A stretch of DNA of 64,000 nt from Deltaproteobacteria bacterium (GTDB lineage: Bacteria; Desulfobacterota; Desulfomonilia; UBA1062), in assembly GCA_029552245.1 (NCBI GenBank), contig JAKPDW010000064.1:57128-121127 (forward strand), given 5' to 3'. The number at the start of each line of letters is the position of its first letter. The first letter of the stretch is position 1. Below are positions 52,765 through 62,721 of the stretch, piece by piece. Both the position numbers and the translations under genes were made by a program. The notes beneath the pieces were generated by a model, which saw only the letters and a list, made by a program, of their open reading frames with translations, was not told the DNA's origin and did not search any database.

Positions 52765-54099
52765 TCACCTGCCCACGACCCGGTGCACGAGCGAGGTGTC
52801 GCCGTTCCCTTCCTGGAACTGCTCGTGGGTGATGAGTTTCCTGAGCAGGGGGAGGTTCGTGGTGATGCCTTCTATGACCGTCTCGTCGATCATGCGGGTC
52901 ATGCGCTTGAGCGCCCCTTTCCGGTCGGTGTCGTGGGCGACGAGCTTCACCAGGAGGGGATCGTAGAACGGGGTGACCACGCACCCCTGGAAGAGGTGGG
53001 TATCGATCCTGGTCCCGGGGCCGCCGGGGAGCCTGAGCCTCGTGACGGTCCCCGTGGTGGGCATGAAGTTCTTGGACGGGTTCTCGGCGTTGACCCGGCA
53101 CTCCACTGCATGTCCCTCCTGCTTGACATGCTCCCAATCCAAGACGGCGCCGGCCGCCACCATGATCTGGTCCCTGACGAGGTCCTTGCCGGTGACGACC
53201 TCGGTCACGGGATGCTCCACCTGGAGCCGGCCGTTGATCTCGAGGAAATAGACCCGTTCCTGCTTGTCCATGAGAAACTCCACGGTGCCGATGCCCGTGA
53301 ACCCTATGGCCCTGACGATCTGCACGGACCACTCCCAGAGGTTTTTCCTCAGCCCCTCGTCGATGTTGTGGATGGGGGCCTCTTCGATGATCTTCTGGTG
53401 GCGCCTCTGGATGGAGCACTCGCGGTCGCCGTAGACGCGGATGTTCCCGTGGTTGTCGGCGAGCACCTGCACCTCCAGGTGCCTCGGCGAGGAGATGTAA
53501 TGCTCGATGTAGATCTCGCTCCTGCCGAAGGCGGCGCTCGCCTCGCTGCTGACGCCGGCGAACTGGCTCTTCAGCTGCTCCTCGTTGGAGGCCACCTTCA
53601 TGCCCCTGCCGCCGCCTCCGTAGAGGGATTTCAGGATCACCGGGTAACCCAGCTCCCTTGCCAGCGCCAAGCCGTGCCCGATGTCCCCCACCATCCCCTG
53701 CGAACCGGGTATCGTGGGGATGCCGAGGGAGCGCGCGACCTCCTTGGTGCGGGACTTGTTGCCGATGGTCCTCAAGGTGGCGCTCGAGGGACCGATGAAC
53801 TGTATGCCCTGTTCCTCGCAGAGGGACGCGAACTGCGGGTTCTCGGAGAGGAACCCGTAGCCGGGGTGGACGGCATGGGCCTTCCACGTGAGCGCCGCGG
53901 AGATGATGGCGTCCATGTTGAGGTAGCTCTTGGATGCCTGTTCGGGACCGATCTTGACCGCCTCGTCCGCGAGCCCGAGGTATTCCATGTCCCTGTCCGC
54001 CTCGGAGTAGACCACGATGGTCTCGAGGCCGAGTTCCCTCGCGGTCCTCAGGATCCTCAGGACCACCTCGCCCCTGTTGGCTATGAGAATCCGCCTCAT
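52765..54099 (-). CDS. Biotin carboxylase subunit (AccC/PycA-like)
   Basis: 444 aa. ATP-grasp enzyme that carboxylates biotin: RRILIANRGEVVLRILRTAR, VHPGYGFLSEN, SLYGGGGRGMKVA, and EINGRLQVEHPVTE, where EMNTRIQVEHPVTE is usual. No biotin carrier or carboxyltransferase gene is adjacent, so it could serve acetyl-CoA, pyruvate or another acyl-CoA carboxylase encoded elsewhere. Divergent from the transglycosylase gene with a 145-nt spacer. Confidence 0.9.
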   Translation of the reverse strand: MRRILIANRGEVVLRILRTARELGLETIVVYSEADRDMEYLGLADEAVKIGPEQASKSYLNMDAIISAALTWKAHAVHPGYGFLSENPQFASLCEEQGIQFIGPSSATLRTIGNKSRTKEVARSLGIPTIPGSQGMVGDIGHGLALARELGYPVILKSLYGGGGRGMKVASNEEQLKSQFAGVSSEASAAFGRSEIYIEHYISSPRHLEVQVLADNHGNIRVYGDRECSIQRRHQKIIEEAPIHNIDEGLRKNLWEWSVQIVRAIGFTGIGTVEFLMDKQERVYFLEINGRLQVEHPVTEVVTGKDLVRDQIMVAAGAVLDWEHVKQEGHAVECRVNAENPSKNFMPTTGTVTRLRLPGGPGTRIDTHLFQGCVVTPFYDPLLVKLVAHDTDRKGALKRMTRMIDETVIEGITTNLPLLRKLITHEQFQEGNGDTSLVHRVVGR

Positions 54100-54244
54100 G
54101 GCGTGGTTGTATGACTCCGCCTTCGGCAAGTCAAGCAGGGCTTGCACCCGCCGGGGCACCCCGGCGCCACGGTCTCGCCGCGACGGCCGGGCCCCCTGCA
54201 CAAGGCCCTTGTGCCCGGGTGACAAACGGTATACACGCATCGCC

Positions 54245-55315
54245 ATGACCATGGCGCGAACACTGGCGGCCGCACTGTTCATCATTGCCAGCATCCTCGC
54301 ATCCTGCGCGCACACGCAGGGCGGTCCGAAAGCATCCGTTGAGCCCAAGGCGGGCTGCGGACAGGCGGCTGTCGGGCCCCCTGCACCGGCGGGGACGGGC
54401 GGCGGCGAACCCTCGAAGGCAGGGGACGGGCCGCAGGCCCCGGGACCGGACGCACAAGGGTCCGCCTCGCCCCAAGGCCTTGCATCCCACCTCCGGGAGA
54501 AGGTCGAGGCCGTTCTCGTCGAGGGCGGCCTGGAGGAGGGGCAGGCACGGGCCCTCGCGTACGACCCCAGGCTGGTGCTCGACGAGGCGTTCATTCTCAG
54601 GAACCTGATCATCGCCCCGCCCAAGGCCTCGCCGAAGACCCCTGGCGTCATGGCGTACGACCAGGCGTACATCTCCAAGGGGTGCACGTTCATGTCCGAG
54701 AACGAGGAGTTCCTGGAAGCCTTGCGAGAGCGGTACGGGACGTCACCGGAGGTGCTCACCGCGGTCCTCATCGTGGAAAGCAGGCTCGGCACGTATCCCA
54801 TGCGCTACAAGGTGGCCTCCGTGCTCGCCAGCATGGCGCTCGCGAAGGACCCGGCCTTCATCCTGGAACTCAAGGAGCGCAACCCCGGGCTCGGCGAGGC
54901 CCTCGTCGACGCCGATTCCCTCGACAAGGCCGTCTTGAAGGCCAGGTGGGCCGCTCGGGAACTACCCGAGCTCGTCACGCTCGCAAGGGAGCTGGACATG
55001 GACCCCATCGAGATCGACGGCTCGGTGTCCGGCGCACTCGGACCGGCGCAGTTCATTCCTTCCACGTTCAGGAAGTACGGGGTCGACGGCGACGGCGACG
55101 GGAAGCGAAACCCCTTCGCGATGAAGGACGCGATCGCGAGCATGGCGAACTACATCAGGCTCGCGGGCTGGCGCGAGGACGCGGACGAGGGCAGGATGAG
55201 GGGGGCGCTGTGGCACTACAACCACAGCGAGGTCTACGTGAACACGGTCATGCAGATCTACCGCGAGCTCTCCCGATGCCGGACCGACGACGTCGGCGCG
55301 GCTGCCGCGAAGTGA
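54245..55315 (+). CDS. Lytic murein transglycosylase, MltB type, lipoprotein
   Basis: 356 aa. Lipoprotein signal with lipobox LASC. A low-complexity Pro/Gly/Ala linker runs to about residue 75. Catalytic Glu in AVLIVESRLGTYP, SGALGPAQFIPSTFRKYGVD with the MltB family substrate motif, and YNHSEVYVNTV. It cleaves peptidoglycan glycan strands at the outer membrane. ATG 54245 or 54251 both fit. Confidence 0.92.
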   Translation: MTMARTLAAALFIIASILASCAHTQGGPKASVEPKAGCGQAAVGPPAPAGTGGGEPSKAGDGPQAPGPDAQGSASPQGLASHLREKVEAVLVEGGLEEGQARALAYDPRLVLDEAFILRNLIIAPPKASPKTPGVMAYDQAYISKGCTFMSENEEFLEALRERYGTSPEVLTAVLIVESRLGTYPMRYKVASVLASMALAKDPAFILELKERNPGLGEALVDADSLDKAVLKARWAARELPELVTLARELDMDPIEIDGSVSGALGPAQFIPSTFRKYGVDGDGDGKRNPFAMKDAIASMANYIRLAGWREDADEGRMRGALWHYNHSEVYVNTVMQIYRELSRCRTDDVGAAAAK

Positions 55316-55801
55316 GCAGCAAAGAGCGCCTTCGGCCTCAGGCGAGCGGGCCGTGCACGAAACGTTCCTCCGAGCGCCCGGCCGCGGGCGAAGCTCGCCT
55401 GCCCCGAGACTTCTTCTAGGACCCGTGGCCCGAACAGAACTCAGGCGGCGCCGGGAGACGAAAGATCAAGAAGCCAACCGGCCTCGACACCCCGTCCTGC
55501 ACCAAGCCGCACCGTACGCCATGGACAAGACGGTGCGCGACCTCCGGGGTCACGGCGGTTTCTAGAACGTCTGCACCTGGCGGCGCCCCCCCGAGTCCAT
55601 GGGACCTCAGCCTTCTCCGCAGGGTCTATACCCATGCCGCGGCCTTGCGGGTATACCCCAAGGCCCGCATCACCCGGGGCGCACGCGGATGCGCGGCACC
55701 CCGGGCGGCCAGAAGAGGGGCCGGCACGACGAGGCGCTCCCGATCCAGGATGTTGAAGATTGCACACGTGCGTGCTATTGCCTGGAAAGAGGTGCCAACG
55801 C
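55316..55801. other. Intergenic region, no gene seen
   Basis: About 485 nt before ispA. Nothing recognisable; promoter of the isoprenoid operon expected here but not identified with confidence. Confidence 0.5.
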
Positions 55802-56680
55802 ATGGAAATCGCATCGCTGCTTGCCGCATGGAAGGCCGAGTTCGACACGTTCCTCGAAGACTACATCAACCGGGCCATGGCCGGCCCCGGGCTGTCCCAG
55901 GCATGCGCATACAGTCTCAAGGCCGGCGGCAAGAGGCTCAGGCCGGTCCTCGCCATGATGGCCGCGGAGGCGGCCGGGGGTCGGCGGCGTGCAACCCTTG
56001 ATGCCGGCCTCGCAATCGAGATGATCCACACCTTCAGCCTCATCCACGACGACCTGCCCGCCATCGACGACGACGACACGAGACGCGGCGTGCCCACGTG
56101 CCACAGGGCGTTCGGGGAGGCGACCGCCATCCTGGCCGGCGACGCGCTCATCTTCCAGGCGTTCTCGGTGATCTGCACCTCTGCCTACCCTCTCGAGGTC
56201 AAGATCGACCTCTGCTCCGCCATGGCCGAGGCATGCGGCGCCGACGGCCTCGTCAAGGGCGAGTACGAGGACGTGGCCGCCGAGGGCGCAAACCCAGGGA
56301 TAGAGTCCATCGAGGGCATCTACGAGAGGAAGACCGCTGCCCTGTTCGGGCTCAGCATGTACGCCGGATCCCGGGTCGCGACCGACGAGAGGGACGTGGT
56401 CGCCTGCCTGCGCCGCTACGGGAAACACCTGGGCATGGCCTTCCAGGCGATGGACGACATCCTTGACGCCACGTCCGACGCCGAGACCTTGGGCAAGGCC
56501 TCGAGAAAGGACGCGTCCAAGGGCAAGGCCACCCTTGTCCGCGTCATGGGGGTCGATGCCTCCCGGGCATGGGCCGAACGCCAGACCGCCCTGGCCGTGG
56601 AGGCGCTGGACGGCCTCGGGAAGACCCGGACGGAGGCCCTCAGGGAGCTCGCGCGCTGGCAGCTCGAAAGGGTGAGGTAG
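55802..56680 (+). CDS. ispA: Farnesyl/geranyl diphosphate synthase (IspA type)
   Basis: 292 aa. First aspartate-rich motif in HDDLPAIDDDDTRRG, second in QAMDDILDATSD; LIHD and KAGGKRLRP also match. Makes short-chain prenyl diphosphates. GAGGTG lies about 9 nt before ATG 55802. Followed by dxs after 2 nt. Confidence 0.95.
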   Translation: MEIASLLAAWKAEFDTFLEDYINRAMAGPGLSQACAYSLKAGGKRLRPVLAMMAAEAAGGRRRATLDAGLAIEMIHTFSLIHDDLPAIDDDDTRRGVPTCHRAFGEATAILAGDALIFQAFSVICTSAYPLEVKIDLCSAMAEACGADGLVKGEYEDVAAEGANPGIESIEGIYERKTAALFGLSMYAGSRVATDERDVVACLRRYGKHLGMAFQAMDDILDATSDAETLGKASRKDASKGKATLVRVMGVDASRAWAERQTALAVEALDGLGKTRTEALRELARWQLERVR

Positions 56681-56682
56681 TC

Positions 56683-58536
56683 ATGGCAATCCTGGAGACG
56701 GTTCACTCCCCCGACGACCTCAAGGACCTCGGCATCGCTGAGCTCGAGCTCTTGGCCAGCGAGATCAGGGGCCTCATCATAGAGACCGTGAGCTCCACGG
56801 GCGGCCACCTCGCGTCGAGCCTGGGCGCCGTGGAGCTCGCCGTGGCCCTGCACCACGTGTTCAACACCCCGAGGGACAAGATCGTCTGGGATGTGGGCCA
56901 CCAGGCGTACGCGCACAAGATCATCACGGGAAGGCGCGGCGCCTTTCCCACCCTGCGGCAGAAGGGGGGCGTGAGCCCCTTCATCAACCCCTTCGAGAGC
57001 CCGTACGACGCGTTCGTCTCCGGCCACACGGGCAACGCGGTCCCGGCTGCAAGCGGCATCTGCGAGACCATGGAAAAGGCCGGGGCATCGTGCAAGGTGG
57101 TCGTCGTCATAGGAGACGGGTCCCTGTCCAACGGCCTCACCTTCGAGGGGCTCAACTTCGCGGGCATGAGGAAGCAGAACATGCTCGTCGTCCTCAACGA
57201 CAACACCATGTTCATCTCCAAGCGGGTGGGCGCGCTGGCGGACTACCTGAGCCGCATCATGACCTCCAGGCGGGCCAAGGACGTGCGCGAGGGGATCAAG
57301 CACGCCCTCAAGGGGGTCCCCCTGGTGGGCAACGCCCTCTACAGGGCCGCCAAGATCCTCGAAGGCAATATCAAGGGGGTCGTGACCGAGGGACTCCTGT
57401 TCGAGGAAATGGGGTTCAGGTACGTGGGTCCCATCGACGGGCACAACATGGCCCACCTGGTAGAGGCCCTCAAAAACGTCTCGGCATGGAACGAGCCGAT
57501 CCTCCTGCACGTGATCACGCAGAAAGGCCACGGGTACAGCCCCGCCATGAAGGACCCCGAGCACTTCCACGGCGTCGGCAGGTTCGACCTCGAAAACGGC
57601 GAGAGCGCGTCCGTCCACGCCCCGACCCAGGAGACCTACTCCGACGTGTTCGGCCGATCGATCATGGAGCTTGCGGAAAGAGACCCGCGCATCGTGGCCT
57701 TGAGCGCCGCCATGACCACGGGCACCGGGCTCAAGGCCTTCTCGAAGAGGTACCCCGAAAGGTACTACGACGTGGGCATAGCCGAGGGTCACGCCGTGAC
57801 CATGGCCGCGGCCATGGCGCTCTACGGCCTGCGGCCCGTGGTGGCCATCTACTCGACCTTTCTCCAGCGCGCCTACGATTCCATCGTGGTGGACGTGGCC
57901 CTCCAGCGTGCGCCGGTGCTCTTCGCAGTGGACAGGGCCGGGCTGGTGGGGCCCGACGGCCCCACCCACCACGGCGCCTTCGACCTGGCCTACCTCAGGA
58001 GCGTCCCGAACCTGACGCTCATGGTGCCCAGGGACCAGCTCATGCTCAGGCTCATGCTGGAGACGGGGCTGTCTTTGAACGCGCCGGCGGCCCTCAGGTA
58101 CCCGAGGGAAAGCGTGGTGGAAAGGCCGATTTCCGGCCCGAGACTCGAGCACGGCAGGTGCCAGGTCTTGAGGCCGGGCTCGAGGGCGGTGGTGTTCTGC
58201 GCCGGGCCGCTGTGCTACACGGCGCTTGAAGCCCTCTCGGACGTGCCCGACGTGGCCCTGGTGGACCTCGTCTACGCGAAACCCTTGGACGCGCACGCCG
58301 TCCGTGACTTGGTCGGGAAAGCGAACGGGAGGTTCGTCACCGTCGAGGACGGTTGCGTGCGCGGCGGGGTCGGCTCGGCGATCCTGGAGACGCTCGCCGA
58401 CACCGGGGTGCCCCTGAGGTTCAGGATGCTCGGCCTGCCCGACGCCTTCGTGGAGCACGGATCCATCGGTGAACTCAGGCGCCTGGTGGGCCTCGACCCT
58501 GCGGGCATCAGGCGCGCGGTGGAGGAAGTCCTGTGA
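56683..58536 (+). CDS. dxs: 1-deoxy-D-xylulose-5-phosphate synthase
   Basis: 617 aa thiamine-diphosphate enzyme, first step of the non-mevalonate pathway. TGGHLASSLGAVEL, WDVGHQAYAHKI, the ThDP motif VVIGDGSLSNGLTFEGLNFA, YVGPIDGHN and DVGIAEGHAVTMAA are present; the last is normally DVGIAEQHAVT, so the residue after the catalytic Glu is Gly. GAGGT lies 5 nt before the ATG. Confidence 0.95.
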   Translation: MAILETVHSPDDLKDLGIAELELLASEIRGLIIETVSSTGGHLASSLGAVELAVALHHVFNTPRDKIVWDVGHQAYAHKIITGRRGAFPTLRQKGGVSPFINPFESPYDAFVSGHTGNAVPAASGICETMEKAGASCKVVVVIGDGSLSNGLTFEGLNFAGMRKQNMLVVLNDNTMFISKRVGALADYLSRIMTSRRAKDVREGIKHALKGVPLVGNALYRAAKILEGNIKGVVTEGLLFEEMGFRYVGPIDGHNMAHLVEALKNVSAWNEPILLHVITQKGHGYSPAMKDPEHFHGVGRFDLENGESASVHAPTQETYSDVFGRSIMELAERDPRIVALSAAMTTGTGLKAFSKRYPERYYDVGIAEGHAVTMAAAMALYGLRPVVAIYSTFLQRAYDSIVVDVALQRAPVLFAVDRAGLVGPDGPTHHGAFDLAYLRSVPNLTLMVPRDQLMLRLMLETGLSLNAPAALRYPRESVVERPISGPRLEHGRCQVLRPGSRAVVFCAGPLCYTALEALSDVPDVALVDLVYAKPLDAHAVRDLVGKANGRFVTVEDGCVRGGVGSAILETLADTGVPLRFRMLGLPDAFVEHGSIGELRRLVGLDPAGIRRAVEEVL

Positions 58537-59276
58537 GGGAGCGCCTTGACAGGGTGCTCGTGGAACGGGGCCTCGCGCAGACGCGAGCCAAGGCCGCAGC
58601 GTTCATCATGGCGGGGCTGGTGTTCGTGGACGGCAGGCCCGTCACCAAGGCCGGGACGCTCATCCAGCCCGGCGCGGACATCCTGCTGAAGGCCTCGGAA
58701 GGATACGTGAGCAGGGGGGCTTACAAGCTCGAGGCCGCCCTCGACGCCTTCCAGGTGGACGTCGAGGGCCTCACGGCCATCGACGTCGGCGCGTCGACCG
58801 GCGGTTTCACCGATGTCCTGCTCAGGCGGAAAGCCGCGAGGGTATACGCCGTGGACGTCGGTCACTCCCAGCTCCACTGGAGGCAGAGGCGCGACCCGAG
58901 GGTGGTGTGCATGGAGGGACTGAACGCACGTTACATCTCCGGCCTGCACATCCCCGAGGCGCTGGACCTCGCGGTGTTCGACGTCTCGTTCATCTCCCTG
59001 AGGCTCGTGGTGCCCCCGGTGCTCGAGCTCATGAAAAGACCCTCCAGCCTGATCGCGCTCGTGAAGCCGCAGTTCGAGGCGAGCAGGGACAAGGTGGCGA
59101 AGGGCGGCGTGATCAAGGACGAGGGGGTGTGCCTCTCGGTCCTCGGTGACATGACGCTCTTCTTCGAGTCGCAGGGGTTGTGCGTACGGGGGTCGATCCC
59201 GTCGCCCATCAGGGGGGCGAAGGGCAACCGGGAATACCTCCTCTACGCCGTGTGGAGGGAAAAGGACTCAGCATGA
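58533..59276 (+). CDS. tlyA: TlyA-family rRNA 2'-O-methyltransferase
   Basis: 247 aa. N-terminal S4 RNA-binding domain (about 1-60: RLDRVLVERGLAQTRAKAAA), then an FtsJ-like Rossmann domain with AIDVGASTGGFTDVLL, VYAVDVGHSQL and ALVKPQFEASRDKVAKGG. Methylates 16S and/or 23S rRNA riboses; older annotation calls it hemolysin. GTG start in a GTGA overlap with dxs and an ATGA overlap with ispH. Confidence 0.93.
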   Translation: MRERLDRVLVERGLAQTRAKAAAFIMAGLVFVDGRPVTKAGTLIQPGADILLKASEGYVSRGAYKLEAALDAFQVDVEGLTAIDVGASTGGFTDVLLRRKAARVYAVDVGHSQLHWRQRRDPRVVCMEGLNARYISGLHIPEALDLAVFDVSFISLRLVVPPVLELMKRPSSLIALVKPQFEASRDKVAKGGVIKDEGVCLSVLGDMTLFFESQGLCVRGSIPSPIRGAKGNREYLLYAVWREKDSA

Positions 59277-60901
59277 AGATCACGATCGCCAGGAACGCCG
59301 GCTTCTGCTTCGGCGTGCGCAGGGCCATAGACATCACCTTCAAGGTGAAGCAGCGCAACAAGGACAGGAGGATCTTCACCCTGGGGCAGATCATCCACAA
59401 CCCGCAGGTCATCGATGCGCTCACCAAGAGGGGCATCGGCATCGTCCACAGCATAGAGGACCCTCAGCTCAGGCCCGGAGACATAGCCATCGTGAGGGCG
59501 CACGGCATTTCGCCGGACAAGAAGAAGGCCCTCACCGAGCGCGGCGTGGAGGTGATCGACGCGGCATGCCCCATGGTGCTCAAGCTGCACAGCGTGATCA
59601 AGAAGGCGTGCAGGACCGCCGACCTCATCGCCATCGTCGGCGACAAGGACCACCCGGAGATGGACGCCCACATGGGGGTGGCGAAGGGCAAGGGAACGAT
59701 CGTCGAGAACCTCGAGGACGCGAAGAGGCTGCCCCGGGTGAAGAGGATGGCGGTGGTCGCCCAGACCACCTTCGACGTGGCCCTGTACAGGGAAATCGTG
59801 GAGGTGCTTAAGGAAAAGGCCGAGATCCTCGACGTGTCCGACACCATATGCAGGTCCACCGTCGACCGCCAGACCGAGGTGAGGGAACTCGCCAGGGACC
59901 ACGACACGTTCATCGTGATCGGCGGCCGGAATTCCGCGAACACGAACAGGCTCGCGGAGATCGCGGCGAAGGAGAACCGCCACGTGATCAAGGTGGAGTC
60001 GCCGGAGCAGCTCAGGGACATTGACAGGTCGCGCATGAAGCGCGTGGCCGTCATAGCCGGGGCGTCCACGCCCCACTGGGTGATCGAGGAGTGCATCGAG
60101 GAGCTCAGGAGCGCCCACCCAGCCTCCACCATCGAGACGACCGTCCTGGACACCCTTGCCGAATCGCCTCTCCTCCCCTCCCTCGGGGCCCTGGGGGTGG
60201 CCATGGCGGCGTTCGTGTTCAGCGGGCAGCCCTACCGTTGGGACGTCCTCACGGCGGTCTTCTTCCTCGCCTTCTCCTCGACCGCGCACACGAAGAGGTG
60301 GAGACAATGGCCCACGTGGGCCATCTCGACGGGCATCGCCCTGTCGCTGAGCCTCGTCGTGAGCGGGCTCCCCGGCGGCCTCATGTTCGTGGCCATCTCC
60401 CTGCTCAGGCCCCTGGTGGATGTCATGGACACCGCGGAATACATCAAGAGCGTCATCGGCGGCCTCACCTTCATCCTCATCTCCATCGTGGTACCCCTCG
60501 CACTCACGCAGGCGGCACCCACCCCCGGGACAGGACTCCTCGCCGCGTACACCTTGACCCACTACCTCGGCGCCGAGATCCTGATCGGGCTCAAGAACAT
60601 GGAGAAGGACGCCATCATGGGAACGATGAGCCTGGCTAGGTACATCTCCGAGGATCGCGCCGTGACGCTCATGGAGTACACCATCATGGGGCTCGCCCTC
60701 ATGCTCTTCTTGAGCTTCCCCCTCAAGGTGGCCCCCGCCCTGGCCTACGGGCTGCTGCCGTCCTTGTTCTTCCTGGCCAAGGGCATCGACTTCCACCATG
60801 ACCAGAGGATCTTCGACAACCGCATGTACACGATCTACGTGATGGCGCTCTGGGCGATCATCCCCGCCATGGGCCTCCTTTGGCTGGCGACCATGATGTG
60901 A
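59273..60901 (+). CDS. ispH: IspH (HMBPP reductase) fused to a C-terminal multi-pass membrane domain
   Basis: 542 aa, about 240 longer than IspH alone. Residues 1-285 are complete IspH: [4Fe-4S] cysteines C12 (NAGFCFGVRRA), C99 (DAACPMVLKLH) and C193 (DTICRSTVDRQ), the Glu in DHPEM and GGRNSANTNRL. Residues about 300-542 have eight or nine membrane helices. The segment GLKNMEKDAIMGTMSLARYI recalls the second Asp-rich motif of UbiA prenyltransferases, but the first motif (NDxxDxxxD) is not visible. This domain may anchor the reductase or act on isoprenoids. ATG overlaps the tlyA stop (ATGA). IspH makes IPP and DMAPP for the operon's IspA. Confidence 0.9.
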   Translation: MKITIARNAGFCFGVRRAIDITFKVKQRNKDRRIFTLGQIIHNPQVIDALTKRGIGIVHSIEDPQLRPGDIAIVRAHGISPDKKKALTERGVEVIDAACPMVLKLHSVIKKACRTADLIAIVGDKDHPEMDAHMGVAKGKGTIVENLEDAKRLPRVKRMAVVAQTTFDVALYREIVEVLKEKAEILDVSDTICRSTVDRQTEVRELARDHDTFIVIGGRNSANTNRLAEIAAKENRHVIKVESPEQLRDIDRSRMKRVAVIAGASTPHWVIEECIEELRSAHPASTIETTVLDTLAESPLLPSLGALGVAMAAFVFSGQPYRWDVLTAVFFLAFSSTAHTKRWRQWPTWAISTGIALSLSLVVSGLPGGLMFVAISLLRPLVDVMDTAEYIKSVIGGLTFILISIVVPLALTQAAPTPGTGLLAAYTLTHYLGAEILIGLKNMEKDAIMGTMSLARYISEDRAVTLMEYTIMGLALMLFLSFPLKVAPALAYGLLPSLFFLAKGIDFHHDQRIFDNRMYTIYVMALWAIIPAMGLLWLATMM

Positions 60902-61257
60902 ACACCCGCCCTGGCCCCTGGACCCCCTCGCGGACGAATGGAAAGGCTCCCTGACGGGCCGGTCTGTCGCGGGCCGGACCCAGGCGCGCGGCGCCCGCCC
61001 CTGCGGGCGGTCGACGGGCGGCCCCCCACCCCCGGGAGCTCGGATGCTCGAGGATCACAGGGCGGCAAACGGTGCAAGCAGGCGACCGTGCTAAGCGGGC
61101 AGGCCTCCCGCAGAACCTGTGGCGGTGCATGTCGCGGAGCTGAGCCCACACCCGATCAAAGCGATCTTGCCGTCCTTCGTGCCTGCACTGCCCACGGCGA
61201 CGCAGCTTTCTGCCCACGCGCAGGGTGCGCCCTCGAGGGCGAGCAGACCCGGCCGTG
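60902..61257. other. Intergenic region, no gene seen
   Basis: About 355 nt, very G+C-rich at first; nothing recognisable before the rubrerythrin promoter. Confidence 0.5.
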
Positions 61258-61286
61258 TTGCCTTTGCCCCTGCACCGCCTTATGTT
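61258..61286 (+). promoter_or_regulatory. Sigma-70 type promoter of the rubrerythrin-like gene
   Basis: TTGCCT (61258-61263), 17-bp spacer, TATGTT (61281-61286); leader of about 20 nt with GAGGAGG before the ATG. Confidence 0.5.
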
Positions 61287-61313
61287 AATACCATTCCACC
61301 GAGGAGGTTTTGC

Positions 61314-61781
61314 ATGGGAGAGAAGGATCTCGGTTATTACATCGACCTGGCCATCCAGCGCGAGGAGGAGGCCTACGCGTTCTACGTGGACCTCGCCGCG
61401 AAGGTCGCCGACCGCTCGGCGAAGGACGCGCTCGAGCTCCTCGCCGGAGAGGAGCGCAAGCACAAGGCCTTCCTCGTGACGTACCGGGAGGGGGGGTACG
61501 AGGAGGGCGCGCTTCGCATGAACCACCCCATCGACTACAAGATCGCCCAGCACATGGAGAAACCCGATATCGACAAGGACATGAAGTCCAAGGACGTCTT
61601 CCTCGTCGCGGCGCACCGCGAGCTCAACTCGTACAACTTCTACAACGAACTGGCCGGCCTGCACCCCGAAGGAGAGCTCAGGCAGCTCTTCCTCAAGATG
61701 GCGAGCGAGGAACTCAGGCACAAGGAGAAGGTCGAGTACCTCTACTCGAACGTGGCCTTCGCCCAGACCGACGGGGGCTGA
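61314..61781 (+). CDS. Ferritin-like diiron protein (rubrerythrin family, no rubredoxin domain)
   Basis: 155 aa four-helix bundle. Diiron ligands are in QREEEAYAFY, GEERKHKAF, HRELNSYNFY and SEELRHKEKVEYLY, giving the expected Glu and ExxH pairs. The rubredoxin domain of classical rubrerythrin is missing, so an external electron donor is needed for peroxide reduction. GAGGAGG lies 6 nt before ATG 61314. Confidence 0.88.
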   Translation: MGEKDLGYYIDLAIQREEEAYAFYVDLAAKVADRSAKDALELLAGEERKHKAFLVTYREGGYEEGALRMNHPIDYKIAQHMEKPDIDKDMKSKDVFLVAAHRELNSYNFYNELAGLHPEGELRQLFLKMASEELRHKEKVEYLYSNVAFAQTDGG

Positions 61782-62128
61782 CACCAGGCCGGAGCCGCCG
61801 CGCCTTGGGGAGACGACGCGCACCAGGGCGGAGAGCCCCCGCTCAAGGAGCAGGTCCGACCCCGGTCGTCCCGTCCCGCCCGGGCGTCATGGGACGATCT
61901 CACCCGGTAGCTATTTGTGAGGTGCCGCCCAACCCCGCGTACTTTCAAAGGGCATTCTTCAAGTTGCGTGCAGGCGCCTCCGAAAAGCCACCTTGACGGC
62001 GCGTCTTCCCGGCTCCATTATGAAGGCCAAGGTCACGGGCAACTCCCCTGAACCCGCCTTCAGAGAACCCGGATCGCCGCCCGAGCCGCAAGCCGGCAAG
62101 GGGATTTCCTCGAAAGGGGGTATCGAAT
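61782..62128. other. Intergenic region, no gene seen
   Basis: About 347 nt; no ORF with support and no clear promoter. Confidence 0.5.
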
Positions 62129-62704
62129 GTGAAGGAGAAGGAAAAGGATAGGGAGAAGAACTACTTCGCCGCGCTCTACGAGGTCGTGCGCATGGTCCAC
62201 GGCTCCCTCGACGTGAGCACGGTGCTCCAGGAGATCGTCAAGGCCGTGACGGAAGCCATGGGGGTGAAGGCGTCCTCGATCAGGCTCCTTGACTCACGCA
62301 GGCGCACCCTGGTCATGGGCGCATCGTACGGGCTCTCCAAGGGGTACCTGAAGAAGGGGCCTGTGCTCGTCAAGGAGAGCGGCATCGACCAGAAGGCGCT
62401 CAAGGGTGAGCTCATCTACATCAAGAACGCGCAGACCGATCCCGACTTCCAGTACTCCGCGGGGGCGAAGGCGGAGGGGATCAAGTCGGTGATCGTGGCT
62501 CCGCTCATCACCAAGAAATCGGTGATCGGCGTCCTCAGGGTCTACTCAGACAGGATCCGCGAGTTCTCTGCCCAGGAGACGCGCTTCCTGGAGGCGGTCG
62601 CGAACCTGAGCGCGCTGGCCCTGGAGAACGCCCGGTTCCACCAGGCGCTCCAGACGAACTACGACCTGCTCGTGGCGCACAAGTACCGCCTCGACGACAA
62701 CTGA
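62129..62704 (+). CDS. GAF-domain protein
   Basis: 191 aa, GTG start with AGGGGG upstream. A charged N-terminus ([10 protein letters not shown]) is followed by one GAF domain from about residue 20 to 180 ([45 protein letters not shown]). No output domain, so it probably acts by binding a ligand or partner. It lies 17 nt before gapA and is likely co-transcribed, which suggests a link to central metabolism. Confidence 0.83.
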   Translation: MKEKEKDREKNYFAALYEVVRMVHGSLDVSTVLQEIVKAVTEAMGVKASSIRLLDSRRRTLVMGASYGLSKGYLKKGPVLVKESGIDQKALKGELIYIKNAQTDPDFQYSAGAKAEGIKSVIVAPLITKKSVIGVLRVYSDRIREFSAQETRFLEAVANLSALALENARFHQALQTNYDLLVAHKYRLDDN

Positions 62705-62721
62705 GCGTGAGGAGGCATGAT

